From Roseibium aggregatum (GTDB taxonomy: Bacteria; Pseudomonadota; Alphaproteobacteria; Rhizobiales; Stappiaceae): a stretch of DNA of 64,000 nucleotides. The DNA lies in assembly GCF_017309185.1 (NCBI RefSeq), contig NZ_JAEKJZ010000006.1, forward strand, positions 62,001 through 126,000. Direction: 5' to 3'. Numbering within the stretch: the first letter of the stretch is position 1; the number at the start of each line of letters is the position of its first letter. Below are positions 1-8,837 of the stretch, piece by piece. The translations under genes were made by a program, and so were the position numbers. The notes below the pieces were generated by a model, which worked only from the letters and a program-made list of their open reading frames with translations, was not told where the DNA came from and made no database searches.

Positions 1-693
1 ACCGCGCGGCGTGACCAGGGAAAAGGCGAGAAGCTGCTCCCGATCCGGGTAGAACATGTCGTCCGACCGTGCCTCGCTGCCGAGCACAAAAATACGGGCA
101 TCGATATCCATCTCCAGAAGATACCTGACGATGACGCTGGACAACTCCTGTGCCTGCATGAGGGCGGTTTCCAGTTTCGCCGCCGAAACCTCCCCGGCCC
201 TGGGCGCGCTCAGATAGAATTGGTGAAATCCGAGCCTGTTGCCTTCCGGCACCTGGCGCACCGTGCCTCCCAGAAAGACGTAGGCACAGGCGCTGGCGCA
301 GACGCCACCCGTACTGACCTCACCGAAGTTTCCGTCGAGCTTCCAGACGCCCACCCGGGTTTCCAGACCTCTTGCGCGGATCAGCTCTCCCAGTTTCAGG
401 CCGGCCAGCAGGCTGCCGCCCGGACTGTGCAGGAGCACCTTGTTGCCGTCGGAATGGTCTTCGTCCAGGTATTTTTGAAACGCTTGCGGTGTGTCCTTCG
501 ATATCGTCCCGACTGCGCGAATGTAGCAAGACGCCGCGGAATTGCCGGCGCAGACATTTTCGAAGGTCATTTCGCTGTCGAACGGGTCCTGGGCCGAGGC
601 TTCCGGCGCGAAACCTCCGAAAACCAGTCCGGCGAGAAACCAGGCAACAATCCGAACCCGCGCACCAAGCGGCGTTCCGCTTCTGTCAAACAT
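1..693 (-). CDS. Secreted ClpP-like protein (COG3904 type), 3' end outside window
   Basis: The reading frame begins with ATG at 693, preceded by an AGGAG ribosome site, and runs off the left edge, so 231 residues are visible. The first ~30 residues form a signal peptide: basic start, hydrophobic stretch WFLAGLVFGG, then an ASA-Q cleavage site. The mature part has the crotonase/ClpP-like pattern of the COG3904 periplasmic family: a glycine-rich SPGGSLLAGLKLGE segment, then GGVCASACAYVFLGG, where the Ser between the two Cys is the expected nucleophile. Members are predicted periplasmic and mostly uncharacterised. It lies on the same strand as the DUF2235 gene, 144 bases downstream of it, so it may be a separate unit. 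Function beyond the fold is unknown. Confidence 0.75.
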   Translation of the reverse strand, partial: MFDRSGTPLGARVRIVAWFLAGLVFGGFAPEASAQDPFDSEMTFENVCAGNSAASCYIRAVGTISKDTPQAFQKYLDEDHSDGNKVLLHSPGGSLLAGLKLGELIRARGLETRVGVWKLDGNFGEVSTGGVCASACAYVFLGGTVRQVPEGNRLGFHQFYLSAPRAGEVSAAKLETALMQAQELSSVIVRYLLEMDIDARIFVLGSEARSDDMFYPDREQLLAFSLVTPRG

Positions 694-837
694 GCCAGCT
701 CCTGAAAAGTCATATTGAAAATGTAATCCGTCAGCTCCCAAGACGTGGAGCCTCGAAATGAAAAAAGCAAGACGTCGAGGAGACCGGAGACCGGAAAACG
801 GCAGGCCTTCAATTGCGGCGAAGTTTGCTCGGACAGG

Positions 838-2052
838 TCAGTCCTTGAGCAGAGACGGACACTTCGAAGGATCCTGTCCGAGGGAGCGAAGAAACCCTTC
901 CATGCCGCCCGGGTGCTTTTTCGCGAGCTCCATCACCTGGGCGGGACGATAGGGCTCGTCCATCTCCCTGAACTCGGCCGGATCGCTGCACATGCGCTTG
1001 GCGACCGTCGGATCGATCGAGAGGTTGGCGGCTTCCGGATAGCCTTCCAGCGGGCGCACCCCCTTGCCGAGCTTGAACCGCGCCGCCTCGGCGAGGACAT
1101 ACGTCAGCGTCCGGGTCTTGCCGATCTCGTCCTGAACGAAAGGCCGGAAGAACCGCAGGAAATCCTGGTCGACCGCCAGTCCCAGAGCTTTCGCGCGGTC
1201 GACAATCCAGTGGAGCGCGACATTCGCCATGCCGTCGTTGCCATAGCTGCCGCCGACATTCCCGTGCGCGCCGGCGAACCAGCGCTGTTCGAGCGTCTGA
1301 TGGCTGTCGCAGCCCAGCCAAACTTCAGGACGGAAATCGTAGCGTTCCTCGTCGATGGCCAGCGCCTGAACGGCGGTACGCACGCAGGACGCCGGTTTTG
1401 GGCGTACGTGAAAGGACTTCTCGTCAACCGAAGTGCCATGGGTGGAGCGAAACCGGGACCCGAGCGACATTACCGTATCCCAGACCCCAAGCAGCGCAAT
1501 TTCCACCGGACGGATCCGGTCCGCCGGAATGTCGCCCTTCGAGCTTCTGACTTCGCGCGGATCTCCCCGGCCTTCGGTCTTCAGGTAGAGGCCGAAGAAT
1601 TCGGGAATGTAATAGGCATCGTTCTTGGCCGGTACGCCGCCGAGCCAGGAAATGAACTGGGTCAGGCCGCGCGCCTGCGCCGCGCCGCGGCTGAAGCCGA
1701 AAACGTAGATTTCCTCGCCTTCCAGATAGTTGTTGGACAGGAAGGTCATCGCCTGTTCGATATTGGCTTCGAAGCCCGCCCCCCACGCGCCGCCCAGCTT
1801 GCTGTCCGCGAAATTGAGCAGCCGGTTGCTGATCCCGGGATAGAGCCCCTGCGCGCCGACGCCGGAATCGTAATAGGTGATCTGCCGCGACACGCCGTCC
1901 GGCGCCACAGGCAGGATCGCGCGGGCGAGTTTCAGCGGATTTGTCGGCTTGAGGACCTTGGTCTTGTCGTCGCGCTCGCGCGTGTTGGACGTGCTGTTCC
2001 AGGTTCCGTCGAGACAAAGGATCAGTCTGTTGGCCACAACGCTTCCCTTCAA
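838..2052 (-). CDS. DUF2235 alpha/beta-hydrolase (Tle1-like phospholipase fold)
   Basis: 404 residues with the DUF2235 signature: an N-terminal LILCLDGTWN start of the hydrolase fold, the nucleophile elbow GFSRGAAQARG with Ser121, and WFAGAHGNVGG near the expected catalytic His region. DUF2235 includes the Tle1 type VI phospholipase effectors, but many members are stand-alone cytosolic proteins of unknown substrate. There is no signal peptide or VgrG/PAAR domain, and no type VI gene is nearby. It is the last gene of a tight minus-strand operon, three bases after the MBL-fold gene stop, which suggests translational coupling with the MBL hydrolase and subtilase. Lipid hydrolysis is an inference from the family. 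Confidence 0.85.
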   Translation of the reverse strand: MKGSVVANRLILCLDGTWNSTSNTRERDDKTKVLKPTNPLKLARAILPVAPDGVSRQITYYDSGVGAQGLYPGISNRLLNFADSKLGGAWGAGFEANIEQAMTFLSNNYLEGEEIYVFGFSRGAAQARGLTQFISWLGGVPAKNDAYYIPEFFGLYLKTEGRGDPREVRSSKGDIPADRIRPVEIALLGVWDTVMSLGSRFRSTHGTSVDEKSFHVRPKPASCVRTAVQALAIDEERYDFRPEVWLGCDSHQTLEQRWFAGAHGNVGGSYGNDGMANVALHWIVDRAKALGLAVDQDFLRFFRPFVQDEIGKTRTLTYVLAEAARFKLGKGVRPLEGYPEAANLSIDPTVAKRMCSDPAEFREMDEPYRPAQVMELAKKHPGGMEGFLRSLGQDPSKCPSLLKD

Positions 2053-2055
2053 ACC

Positions 2056-3216
2056 CTAAATGGAAATATCGATGAACGTCTCACCCGGGCCCGGAAACCT
2101 CAGGATGTCCCGGCGCCCGCCTCCCTGGAGAACCTCGTCCAGCACCGGCCCCAGGTTTTCCTTCCTGAATTCCCTGTGCGACTTGAGCTCCTCGGGGCCG
2201 TAAGTCATGTGCACCGTGTAATTGAGCTCCGGGCGAGCCTCGAACAGCATCCTGAAGGTGTGCGGTTCCGGGTTGCCGTGCTTGCCGTCGCCGCACATGA
2301 GATAATGGTCCGCCTTGACCCGCTCGAAGAATTCAGGGGTCACGTTGCGGTCGCTGCCGTGATGCGGCAGCTTGACGATGTCGAAATGGACGGAACCGCC
2401 GGGCGCGAGACGTCCGGTCTCCTCCAGCCATTTCAGGATCATCACTCCGCGCGCGTCACCTGTCAGCAGCGCCGTCTTCCCGTTCGCCTTTGCGATCACG
2501 ACAAGCGATGCGAGATTTGACACGGAAGTGTCCATGCTGCGTGCCGCCGGTTCGGCGTCGGCCTCCTTTTCAAGGATCTTCTTCAGTTCCCTGGCCCATT
2601 TCTTCCGCAGGTCGTCGATCTGCTCTTGCGCCGGACCTATGAGGTCGAGGCTGAGGTCACCGCAGGTCCAGGGCGTCGAGGCATTGCCCTGCAGGGCCAT
2701 CCGGCCGTCGAACCGCTGGTTCACGTCGATGTTCAGGGCCTTGAGGTCGAGGCGGAGCTGACGCCCCTGACCGACGCTGGCCAGAACGAGTTTCGAATCG
2801 TGCGGATCGAACCCGTCAAACCGGATTTCCTCCAGCGCGCTTGCAAGCGAGGCCGCCTCGCCACGCCGCGAGGCCGGCGAAGACCCGGTCAGATCGGCGA
2901 TCGTGTCGGCAAAACTGTTGTGCCACGCCCGGCGGATATCGACGATCGGGTCGCGCTCCTCGTTCCGCGCCTCGATAAGCTCGTCGGTCAGGTCGAGGAT
3001 GCCATCGATGTGATCGGCGTCGATATGGCTGACCATCATCAGATCGATGACGGGCGGTTCGCCGCCGTTTGCCGGAAGCGCGCGTAGCTGGTCACGCAGG
3101 AAACGGCGGTAGACGCCGGACGGTCCGCCGTCGATCAGAACGGTCGCTCCGCCAGCGAAGAGCAGCAGACTGTCGCCATGCTTGGCCTTCACCGCCCGTA
3201 GTGTCAGATCGGTCAT
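2056..3216 (-). CDS. Metallo-beta-lactamase-fold hydrolase, ComEC-C-terminal type
   Basis: 386 residues with a complete MBL metal centre: VSHIDADHIDG (His64, Asp66, Asp68, His69), a GDAR loop in LLTGDARG and KLPHHGSDRNV near the C-terminus. The N-terminal HGDSLLLFAGGATVLIDGG is the usual first strand pair. The arrangement is closest to the MBL domain that ends ComEC competence proteins and to free-standing cytosolic relatives, which act as nucleases or phosphodiesterases; the substrate here is unknown. No signal peptide is seen. It lies 9 bases after the subtilase gene and 3 bases before DUF2235 on the same strand, so the three are almost certainly cotranscribed. Confidence 0.85.
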   Translation of the reverse strand: MTDLTLRAVKAKHGDSLLLFAGGATVLIDGGPSGVYRRFLRDQLRALPANGGEPPVIDLMMVSHIDADHIDGILDLTDELIEARNEERDPIVDIRRAWHNSFADTIADLTGSSPASRRGEAASLASALEEIRFDGFDPHDSKLVLASVGQGRQLRLDLKALNIDVNQRFDGRMALQGNASTPWTCGDLSLDLIGPAQEQIDDLRKKWARELKKILEKEADAEPAARSMDTSVSNLASLVVIAKANGKTALLTGDARGVMILKWLEETGRLAPGGSVHFDIVKLPHHGSDRNVTPEFFERVKADHYLMCGDGKHGNPEPHTFRMLFEARPELNYTVHMTYGPEELKSHREFRKENLGPVLDEVLQGGGRRDILRFPGPGETFIDISI

Positions 3217-3225
3217 GTTGATCTC

Positions 3226-5499
3226 CTACACAAATTGCAGTGCCCGCAGGACGTCGACGAGACCGTGCCCCTGGAAATAGCGTTCCCGGCCGAGATCAGT
3301 CGCCGTCTCGCAGAGGATCCGCTTGATTTTTTCCGGCTGGGCCACGAGTTCCGTATGACGGGCCATCAGCATGGCGGCCGCACCGCTCACGTGAGGCGCC
3401 GCCATGCTGGTGCCGTCCTTGTATTCCGCCCGGTTATAGGGCGTCGGCCCATGGATCTTCTCGCCCGGCGCGACCAGATCGGGTTTCAGCCGGCCGTCTC
3501 CCGTCGGCCCGCGGCTCGAGAAGTAGCTCACGCCGTATTCGTGGGGCCTCTTGCGATGGGTCGCGCCGACGGTGATGACACCGTTGGCGTTGCCCGGGTC
3601 GGTGATCGACACGGAACGGTAGCCGTCGGAGGCGCGGACCTCGTCGAACTCGCTCATTTCGAAACCGCGGTTGCCGGCAGCGGCGACAATCACCATGCCC
3701 GCAGCGGCCGCCTCGTCGCACTCGTCGCATATCGGTGTCCGGCCGCAGGCAAAGCGGCGGACCTCGTGGATGAGCGACAGGCTGAGATTGGCGCCATGAA
3801 CCTGCATCGTCCCGGCCCGGGAGTTCATCCAGCGCAGATACTGAATGGCAGCCAGGAGCTCGAATTCGTCTGTCAGGCCGTCGTCGCGGAAGACCCGCAC
3901 GTCGATGAGATTGATGTCCGGGCACACGCCACGCATTTTCCGGGTTCGCGTGGCAAGCGAATCCTTGCGCTCATGTTCCAGGTCCTCGATCCAGTCGGCT
4001 CCGAGAATCCCGGCGACATGCGTCCCGTGATCGTTTTCGGGAACGCCCGGATTGTGGTCGACGATGGCGTCTTCGAGATCCTGCCAGTTGATGTCCTTGC
4101 CGACGCGGATCCGCCGTTTCAGTTCCTCCAGAAGCCCGGCTGCCTTCCTCAGTTTGGCCTTGTCGTCGTCGCCCTCCATGCGCCGGGCGATTTCCTGAAG
4201 AACGATCTTCTGTTTGCTGCTTTCCTTCTTGTCGGACTTTTCGGCGTTGATGTCGTAGTCGAGCAATTCCCGGAGCCGCGTGAAATCGAGCGTCTTGACG
4301 ATCCGACTCTTCGTCAGATCCTCAAGCCGGAGTTCGCCGGGTTCGCGGTCCGGGTCCCCGGACGCTTCTGCGCCTGCCTCACGTTCCAGCTCCAGCTTCT
4401 TGCGGATCTCCTTTTCATGCTCGGTGGAATGCAGCCGGAAGGCCCCGTGGCCGGGATCGATGCCGCTGTCGACAACCGCCCAGGTGATCCGTCCGCAAGA
4501 GATGTCGAACAACCGGGTCGCCGCGTCCGCTTTCACGGTAAGGGCCGACTTGTTGACCGCGAGGCGGACAGGCCGGTTCTTGGTCACCCGCCAAATGTAA
4601 CGCTCGGTCGGATAGTCCTTCTTGGCCCAGTTCCCGTAAAGCCGGGTAAAGGCCTCAACGACGCCGCGCCTGGCCTTCATTGCCTCTTTCAGGCTCAGGT
4701 TGGCATCGGCCTGGCGGGATTTCAGGTCGCTGGAGCTCTCGATCAGGTCCGGATTGGCCCGTTCCCTCTGAAGATAGTTGAACTCCTTTTCGAAGGGACC
4801 GCTCAACTCATCCTCGTCATCGAGAAGATTGCAGTCCGTTTCGATGCAGTTGGCTATCAGGCCCGTGATCCGCACGAGCCAGCACAGATCCGGCGGGATC
4901 CGATAGACATATTCCAGCCGTTTCCGGTCGCCGTTCAGGACGTCTTCGGCCTTGCCATCGACAAGAAGCTTGCGGCGCAACACCCTGAGGGCGTCGTAAA
5001 GATCGTCTTCGCGCTGCCTGGTCTTGTCCGGCTGGGGAAAGGGTGTCCACTCCGCGACCCGCGCCTCGTTTTTTCCGTCGCGCAAAGTGTGCTCGAGCAC
5101 ACGCAGCCGGTCGTAGGTCTCGTGCCACCACTGTGTCAACGGGAGCACGATCCGCATCATCTCGTCGAAATAGAGACGGACGGCGATCTGGCCCGGTATG
5201 TAGGAGACCCTCGGCGGATGTCTCGCACCCTTCCCCGCTTTCCCGCCTGCGCCGGCCGCGTCCTTCTCCAGCTTTTCGCGGTAGTTCTTCAACATCTGGC
5301 GGATCTTGTGCGCCGCCTGCCCCGTGCCGCCCTCTTCGGCGCAAGTCAGGATCAGCTCATGCTGCCTGCGTGGCTCCATGGCAAAGGCGAGCCAGACATT
5401 GGGCAGGATCGGACTGTCCTGAGTGTACCGCAATCCACCCGGCGTTTCGAACAGCAGGCTGTTGGCGAAGGAATATCTGCGCTTGAGCTCGTCGGTCAT
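3226..5499 (-). CDS. Cytosolic S8 (subtilisin-like) serine peptidase with large N-terminal region
   Basis: From the preferred start the protein has 757 residues. The catalytic triad is complete: Asp344 in AVVDSGIDPGHG, His491 in NDHGTHVAGILG and Ser698 in GTSMAAPHVSG. About 340 residues precede the catalytic domain and match no family I recognise. A charged, probably coiled-coil insertion puts 147 residues between Asp and His, where subtilisin has about 32. No signal peptide is visible, so the enzyme probably acts in the cytoplasm. An upstream ATG at 5568 is in frame, but a G-rich ribosome site sits directly before 5499 and the likely promoter (5537-5550) lies downstream of 5568, so I chose 5499. 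It is the first gene of the operon with the MBL and DUF2235 genes. Confidence 0.85.
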   Translation of the reverse strand: MTDELKRRYSFANSLLFETPGGLRYTQDSPILPNVWLAFAMEPRRQHELILTCAEEGGTGQAAHKIRQMLKNYREKLEKDAAGAGGKAGKGARHPPRVSYIPGQIAVRLYFDEMMRIVLPLTQWWHETYDRLRVLEHTLRDGKNEARVAEWTPFPQPDKTRQREDDLYDALRVLRRKLLVDGKAEDVLNGDRKRLEYVYRIPPDLCWLVRITGLIANCIETDCNLLDDEDELSGPFEKEFNYLQRERANPDLIESSSDLKSRQADANLSLKEAMKARRGVVEAFTRLYGNWAKKDYPTERYIWRVTKNRPVRLAVNKSALTVKADAATRLFDISCGRITWAVVDSGIDPGHGAFRLHSTEHEKEIRKKLELEREAGAEASGDPDREPGELRLEDLTKSRIVKTLDFTRLRELLDYDINAEKSDKKESSKQKIVLQEIARRMEGDDDKAKLRKAAGLLEELKRRIRVGKDINWQDLEDAIVDHNPGVPENDHGTHVAGILGADWIEDLEHERKDSLATRTRKMRGVCPDINLIDVRVFRDDGLTDEFELLAAIQYLRWMNSRAGTMQVHGANLSLSLIHEVRRFACGRTPICDECDEAAAAGMVIVAAAGNRGFEMSEFDEVRASDGYRSVSITDPGNANGVITVGATHRKRPHEYGVSYFSSRGPTGDGRLKPDLVAPGEKIHGPTPYNRAEYKDGTSMAAPHVSGAAAMLMARHTELVAQPEKIKRILCETATDLGRERYFQGHGLVDVLRALQFV

Positions 5500-5536
5500 C
5501 CGTCCCCCCAATCTGACGTCACCGAGCAAAAAATTT

Positions 5537-5550
5537 AATTTATAATTGCA
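5537..5550 (-). promoter_or_regulatory. AT-rich promoter element of the subtilase operon, shared with 9891-9904
   Basis: The + strand reads AATTTATAATTGCA, so the minus strand reads TGCAATTATAAATT. The same 14 bases occur upstream of the methyltransferase operon in the same orientation. On the minus strand TTATAA is preceded by TTGGAT at a 17-base distance, resembling a sigma-70 promoter that would start transcription about 30 bases before the ATG at 5499. Promoter activity is inferred; the sequence identity is observed. Confidence 0.4.
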
Positions 5551-5652
5551 TAACTCTACGGCATCCAATCTATCCTAGAAACAGACAAAAGCAAAGAAGA
5601 GTATGCCTGCCGCGATGGCTGAGAGGATTTATCTGTCCGTCCCCAAAACCGC

Positions 5653-7179
5653 TCACGCTGCCCGTCGCGACATGTCCTGACCGCGATAACTCAGCGCCTC
5701 GGCAAGGTGAATACGGCTGACCCGGTCGAGACCATCGAGATCGGCGAGCGTGCGCGCCAGTTTCAGGACCCGGTGATAGCCGCGCGCGCTGAGCTGGAGC
5801 GACTCCGCCGCCTGACGCAGAAAGGCAAGGCCGCTGTCGTCGGGTCTTGCCATGGACTCGACAATCGAGGCCGGTGCATGGGCGTTGGTGCGGCAGGCGA
5901 CCCCGAGGTCGAAAAAGCGGTCTTCCTGGATCTTGCGTGCTGTCAGCACGCGGCCCGCGACCGCCTCGGAGGTTTCCGACGCGCCGGGCGAGATCAGATC
6001 GGCGGCGGTGACGGCGGGAACGTCGATCCTGAGATCGATCCGGTCGAGGAACGGTCCGGAAATCCGCGCCTGATAGTCGGTCACGCAACGGTCGCCCCGT
6101 CGGCACTGGTGGCCGGGTTCGCCATAGTGGCCGCAGCGGCACGGGTTCATGGCGGCGACCAGCTGGATGCGGGCGGGATAGGTGACCCGGTGATTGGCGC
6201 GGGCGATCACCGCCTCACCGGTTTCCAGCGGCTGACGCAGGCTGTCGAGCACCTGGGGCGCGAATTCCGGCAGCTCGTCCAGGAATAACACGCCGTTATG
6301 GGCGAGCGACACCTCGCCCGGCCTGGCCCGCAGGCCGCCGCCCACGAGAGCGGCCATGGAGGCCGAGTGGTGCGGCGCGCGGAACGGCCGCCGGTCGGTC
6401 AGCTTGCCCTCGGCCAGTTCGCCGGCGAGCGAGGCGATCATGGAGACCTCAAGCAGTTCGCGCGGGGTCAGCGGCGGCAGGATCGACGGCAGGCGGCTGG
6501 CCAACATGGATTTTCCCGATCCCGGGGGACCGGTCATCAGGAGATTGTGCCCGCCGGCGGCGGCAATTTCGAGTGCCCGTCTGGCGCTTTCCTGGCCCTT
6601 GACCTCGGCGAGATCGGGCAGCGGGCCGGTTGGGCCGTGGAGCCTGGCCGCCGGACGGGTCAGGACCTGGGTGCCTTTGAAATGATTGGCGAGTTGAATG
6701 AGGGAGCGGGGCGCCAGGATATCCATGTCCTTGTCGGCCCAGGCGGCTTCCGCGCCACTGGCCTGCGGACAGATCAGGCCCTTGCCGAGCGCGTTCGCTC
6801 CCATGGCCGCCGGCAACACGCCCGCCACCGGCGCAAGCGTGCCGTCGAGGCCGAGCTCGCCGAGCACCGCATAGCCTTCCAGAAATTCGGCCGGTATGGC
6901 GCCAATGGCCGCCATGATGCCGAGCGCGATCGGCAGGTCGTAATGTGAGCCTTCCTTGGGCAGGTCCGCGGGTGCCAGATTGACCGTGACCCGTTTGGCC
7001 GGAAGCGCCAGACCTGAGGCGGACAGCGCCGCCCGGACCCGTTCCCGGCTTTCGGCAACGGCCTTGTCAGGCAGGCCGACGACGTTGAAGACCACCATAC
7101 CCGGCCCGACGTGGACCTGAACGTCCACGGGGACCGCCTCGATGCCCTGGAATGCGACCGTCGTAACCCGGCTGACCAT
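5653..7179 (-). CDS. comM: ComM/YifB-family Mg-chelatase-like AAA+ ATPase
   Basis: 508 residues, the usual family length. The N-terminal ~170 residues form the Lon-like/ChlI N domain (VDVQVHVGPGMVVFNVVGLP). The AAA+ core has Walker A in GPPGSGKSMLASRL and Walker B in GVLFLDELPEF. A zinc-binding segment follows (CRCGHYGEPGHQC), and the ChlI C-terminal helical domain closes the protein. ComM is a hexameric helicase that promotes branch migration when transformed DNA integrates. It is widespread even in species not known to be competent, so its presence does not prove natural transformation. It stands alone on the minus strand, about 150 bases before the subtilase operon. Confidence 0.93.
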   Translation of the reverse strand: MVSRVTTVAFQGIEAVPVDVQVHVGPGMVVFNVVGLPDKAVAESRERVRAALSASGLALPAKRVTVNLAPADLPKEGSHYDLPIALGIMAAIGAIPAEFLEGYAVLGELGLDGTLAPVAGVLPAAMGANALGKGLICPQASGAEAAWADKDMDILAPRSLIQLANHFKGTQVLTRPAARLHGPTGPLPDLAEVKGQESARRALEIAAAGGHNLLMTGPPGSGKSMLASRLPSILPPLTPRELLEVSMIASLAGELAEGKLTDRRPFRAPHHSASMAALVGGGLRARPGEVSLAHNGVLFLDELPEFAPQVLDSLRQPLETGEAVIARANHRVTYPARIQLVAAMNPCRCGHYGEPGHQCRRGDRCVTDYQARISGPFLDRIDLRIDVPAVTAADLISPGASETSEAVAGRVLTARKIQEDRFFDLGVACRTNAHAPASIVESMARPDDSGLAFLRQAAESLQLSARGYHRVLKLARTLADLDGLDRVSRIHLAEALSYRGQDMSRRAA

Positions 7180-7288
7180 GCCACGTCCTCTACCTTAAGA
7201 TGTAGGGACTAGGAAGCATATCTCACGGATGGATGCAAGAACAAACTATGAACACGCCATTGGGCCGGCCGGAGTAGCCCCCGGCGTT

Positions 7289-7540
7289 TCAGGATACCAG
7301 CTTGCCCCAGGGGCGGGCCGTCCTGGAAGCGTCGTCCGCGCGGGACAGGATCTCGTTCAGATAGGTCGGAACGGTGAACTCCTCGCTGGGTGCAAGCTGA
7401 TTGCTTTCCAGCCATTCCGAGACAAGTTCGATCAGGCGGTCCGGGTTCTTTTCAAACAATGCGCGGCACAATTCCATATCGAGCTGCAAATCGTCTTCAG
7501 GGGCTGTCGTCAGGAGCATTGATCCAAACACTTTTATCAT
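7289..7540 (-). CDS. Small acidic hypothetical protein
   Basis: 83 residues from ATG at 7540, or 76 from an in-frame ATG at 7519; neither start has a strong ribosome site. The protein is acidic and probably helical, with repeated Leu/Glu patterns (DLQLDMELCRALFEKNPDRL), no signal peptide and no membrane segment. I do not recognise a family. It lies between the MFS gene and comM on the same strand, about 110 bases from each. The coding call rests on amino-acid composition rather than on a motif. Confidence 0.5.
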   Translation of the reverse strand: MIKVFGSMLLTTAPEDDLQLDMELCRALFEKNPDRLIELVSEWLESNQLAPSEEFTVPTYLNEILSRADDASRTARPWGKLVS

Positions 7541-7661
7541 TACCAATCTATGCGTGCTTTGATCTTGGGCGCAATTCACGGAGATGGCCAGAACATTGCG
7601 GTTATGCCGCGCGGGCTCACCATAACCCCGCGTTATGTGCCGGCGCCAATCGTCCAATGCC

Positions 7662-8837
7662 TTAATCGCGCGGCGGCAGCACCGCTAGACCGCAACACAA
7701 GAGACCGGCCGCAACGAACAAAGCCGGCTGCCCCAGAACGGGGATGGCGAAGCCGCCGAGGACCGGCCCGACCCCCTGACCCAGCGAGATCAGGAAAAAG
7801 GTGAAGCCGAAGCCGATGGACGGCGCCTGCCGGAAAATCTGCATGCTCCACATACCGAACAAGGCCGTCATGACGATGAAACCTGCCCCGAAACAAGCCG
7901 CCGACACATATATGCCGATCCTCGTGCCGATCAGGAGCGGCAGCGTCGCCACGGCAAAGCCGACAATGACGGCCAGGGCGCAATAGGTCCGGTCCAGCCC
8001 CCAGCGTCCCACCAGCCCGCCGGCGAAACAGCCGGTCACTCCAGCCATCCCCAGGACGATCCAGAAGAGGATGCTGTCCTGGGCGTTGCCTGTCAGGGTC
8101 CACAACAGTTCCACGGCGTAGGTCCAATAGACCGCCGTGATCATGCCGAAGACCAGCGCGGCGGCGAAAAGCGGCCTTGCGCGGGGTTCGAGGAGAAACC
8201 GGACCGGGCGCGTGCCGGACGGGGCCGTTCGCAACGGGCCGCGCCGCGGCAAGGCAAGCATGTTCCAGACCGTGACCGCGGTGGCAAGCGCCGCAAAGGT
8301 CAGCCAGGCAAAGCGCCAGTCCGCTCCGGCGTAAAGCGCCAGCGGCCCCGCGAAGGCCACCCCGAAACCGGTTCCCGAATTTATCCAGGCATAGATCGTG
8401 TTCTGGCGGCTCGCCTCCGTATGCCGCACGATGACATCGGAAAAGGGCGGATAGGAGAGCCCCGGGCTCGCACCCGCGACAAACACACCCAGCGCCAGGA
8501 TCCAAGGATCGGGCGCCAACCCGATAACCGCCATGCCGGTGGCGGCGGCAACGCCGCCGAGCAGGATCGGCAGGCGGGGCTCGAACACGGTCGACAACCA
8601 GGACCCGGCGAAGGTGGCCATGAGATAGCCGGCGTAGGACAGGCCGGCGATCAGGCCGATCGTCTCCGGACCGAGCGCGAACTCCCGGCGGATTTCCGGC
8701 AGAAACAGGCCGAAGCAATAGCGCGCGAGACCGTATGTCACCGCGACGATGGCAAGGCCTGCGGCCGTCAGGTTGCGAGGTCTTGTCAGTTGTACGTCAT
8801 ACCCGGCGGGAGAGCTGGAAGTGAAGTGTTTCGTCAT
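7662..8837 (-). CDS. Major facilitator superfamily transporter (YbfB/YjiJ or CynX-like)
   Basis: 391 residues with about twelve hydrophobic segments and the MFS pattern. An early LARYCFGLFLPEIRREFALG segment resembles the YbfB/YjiJ group, and a loop before the second half contains many Arg residues. Small-residue-rich helices (GLSYAGYLMATFAGSWLS) fit a 12-helix transporter. The substrate cannot be read from sequence. The start overlaps the end of the upstream methyltransferase gene by about 40 bases, so the two are translated from one transcript and the transporter plausibly exports, or imports the precursor of, the methylated product. A later start is possible because the ribosome site for 8837 is weak. 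Confidence 0.85.
   Translation of the reverse strand: MTKHFTSSSPAGYDVQLTRPRNLTAAGLAIVAVTYGLARYCFGLFLPEIRREFALGPETIGLIAGLSYAGYLMATFAGSWLSTVFEPRLPILLGGVAAATGMAVIGLAPDPWILALGVFVAGASPGLSYPPFSDVIVRHTEASRQNTIYAWINSGTGFGVAFAGPLALYAGADWRFAWLTFAALATAVTVWNMLALPRRGPLRTAPSGTRPVRFLLEPRARPLFAAALVFGMITAVYWTYAVELLWTLTGNAQDSILFWIVLGMAGVTGCFAGGLVGRWGLDRTYCALAVIVGFAVATLPLLIGTRIGIYVSAACFGAGFIVMTALFGMWSMQIFRQAPSIGFGFTFFLISLGQGVGPVLGGFAIPVLGQPALFVAAGLLCCGLAVLPPRD

Noticed and set aside
838..2052. Type VI secretion effector (Tle1) assignment for the DUF2235 protein
   Set aside because: No VgrG, PAAR, chaperone or immunity gene nearby; the operon partners are a subtilase and an MBL hydrolase.
745..5538. Long plus-strand frames (591 and 767 codons) opposite the DUF2235, MBL and subtilase genes
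   Set aside because: The same antisense effect of high GC; the minus-strand products have complete catalytic motifs and the plus-strand ones have none.
3226..5568. Longer subtilase start at 5568
   Set aside because: The likely promoter element lies downstream of 5568 and a strong ribosome site precedes the ATG at 5499.
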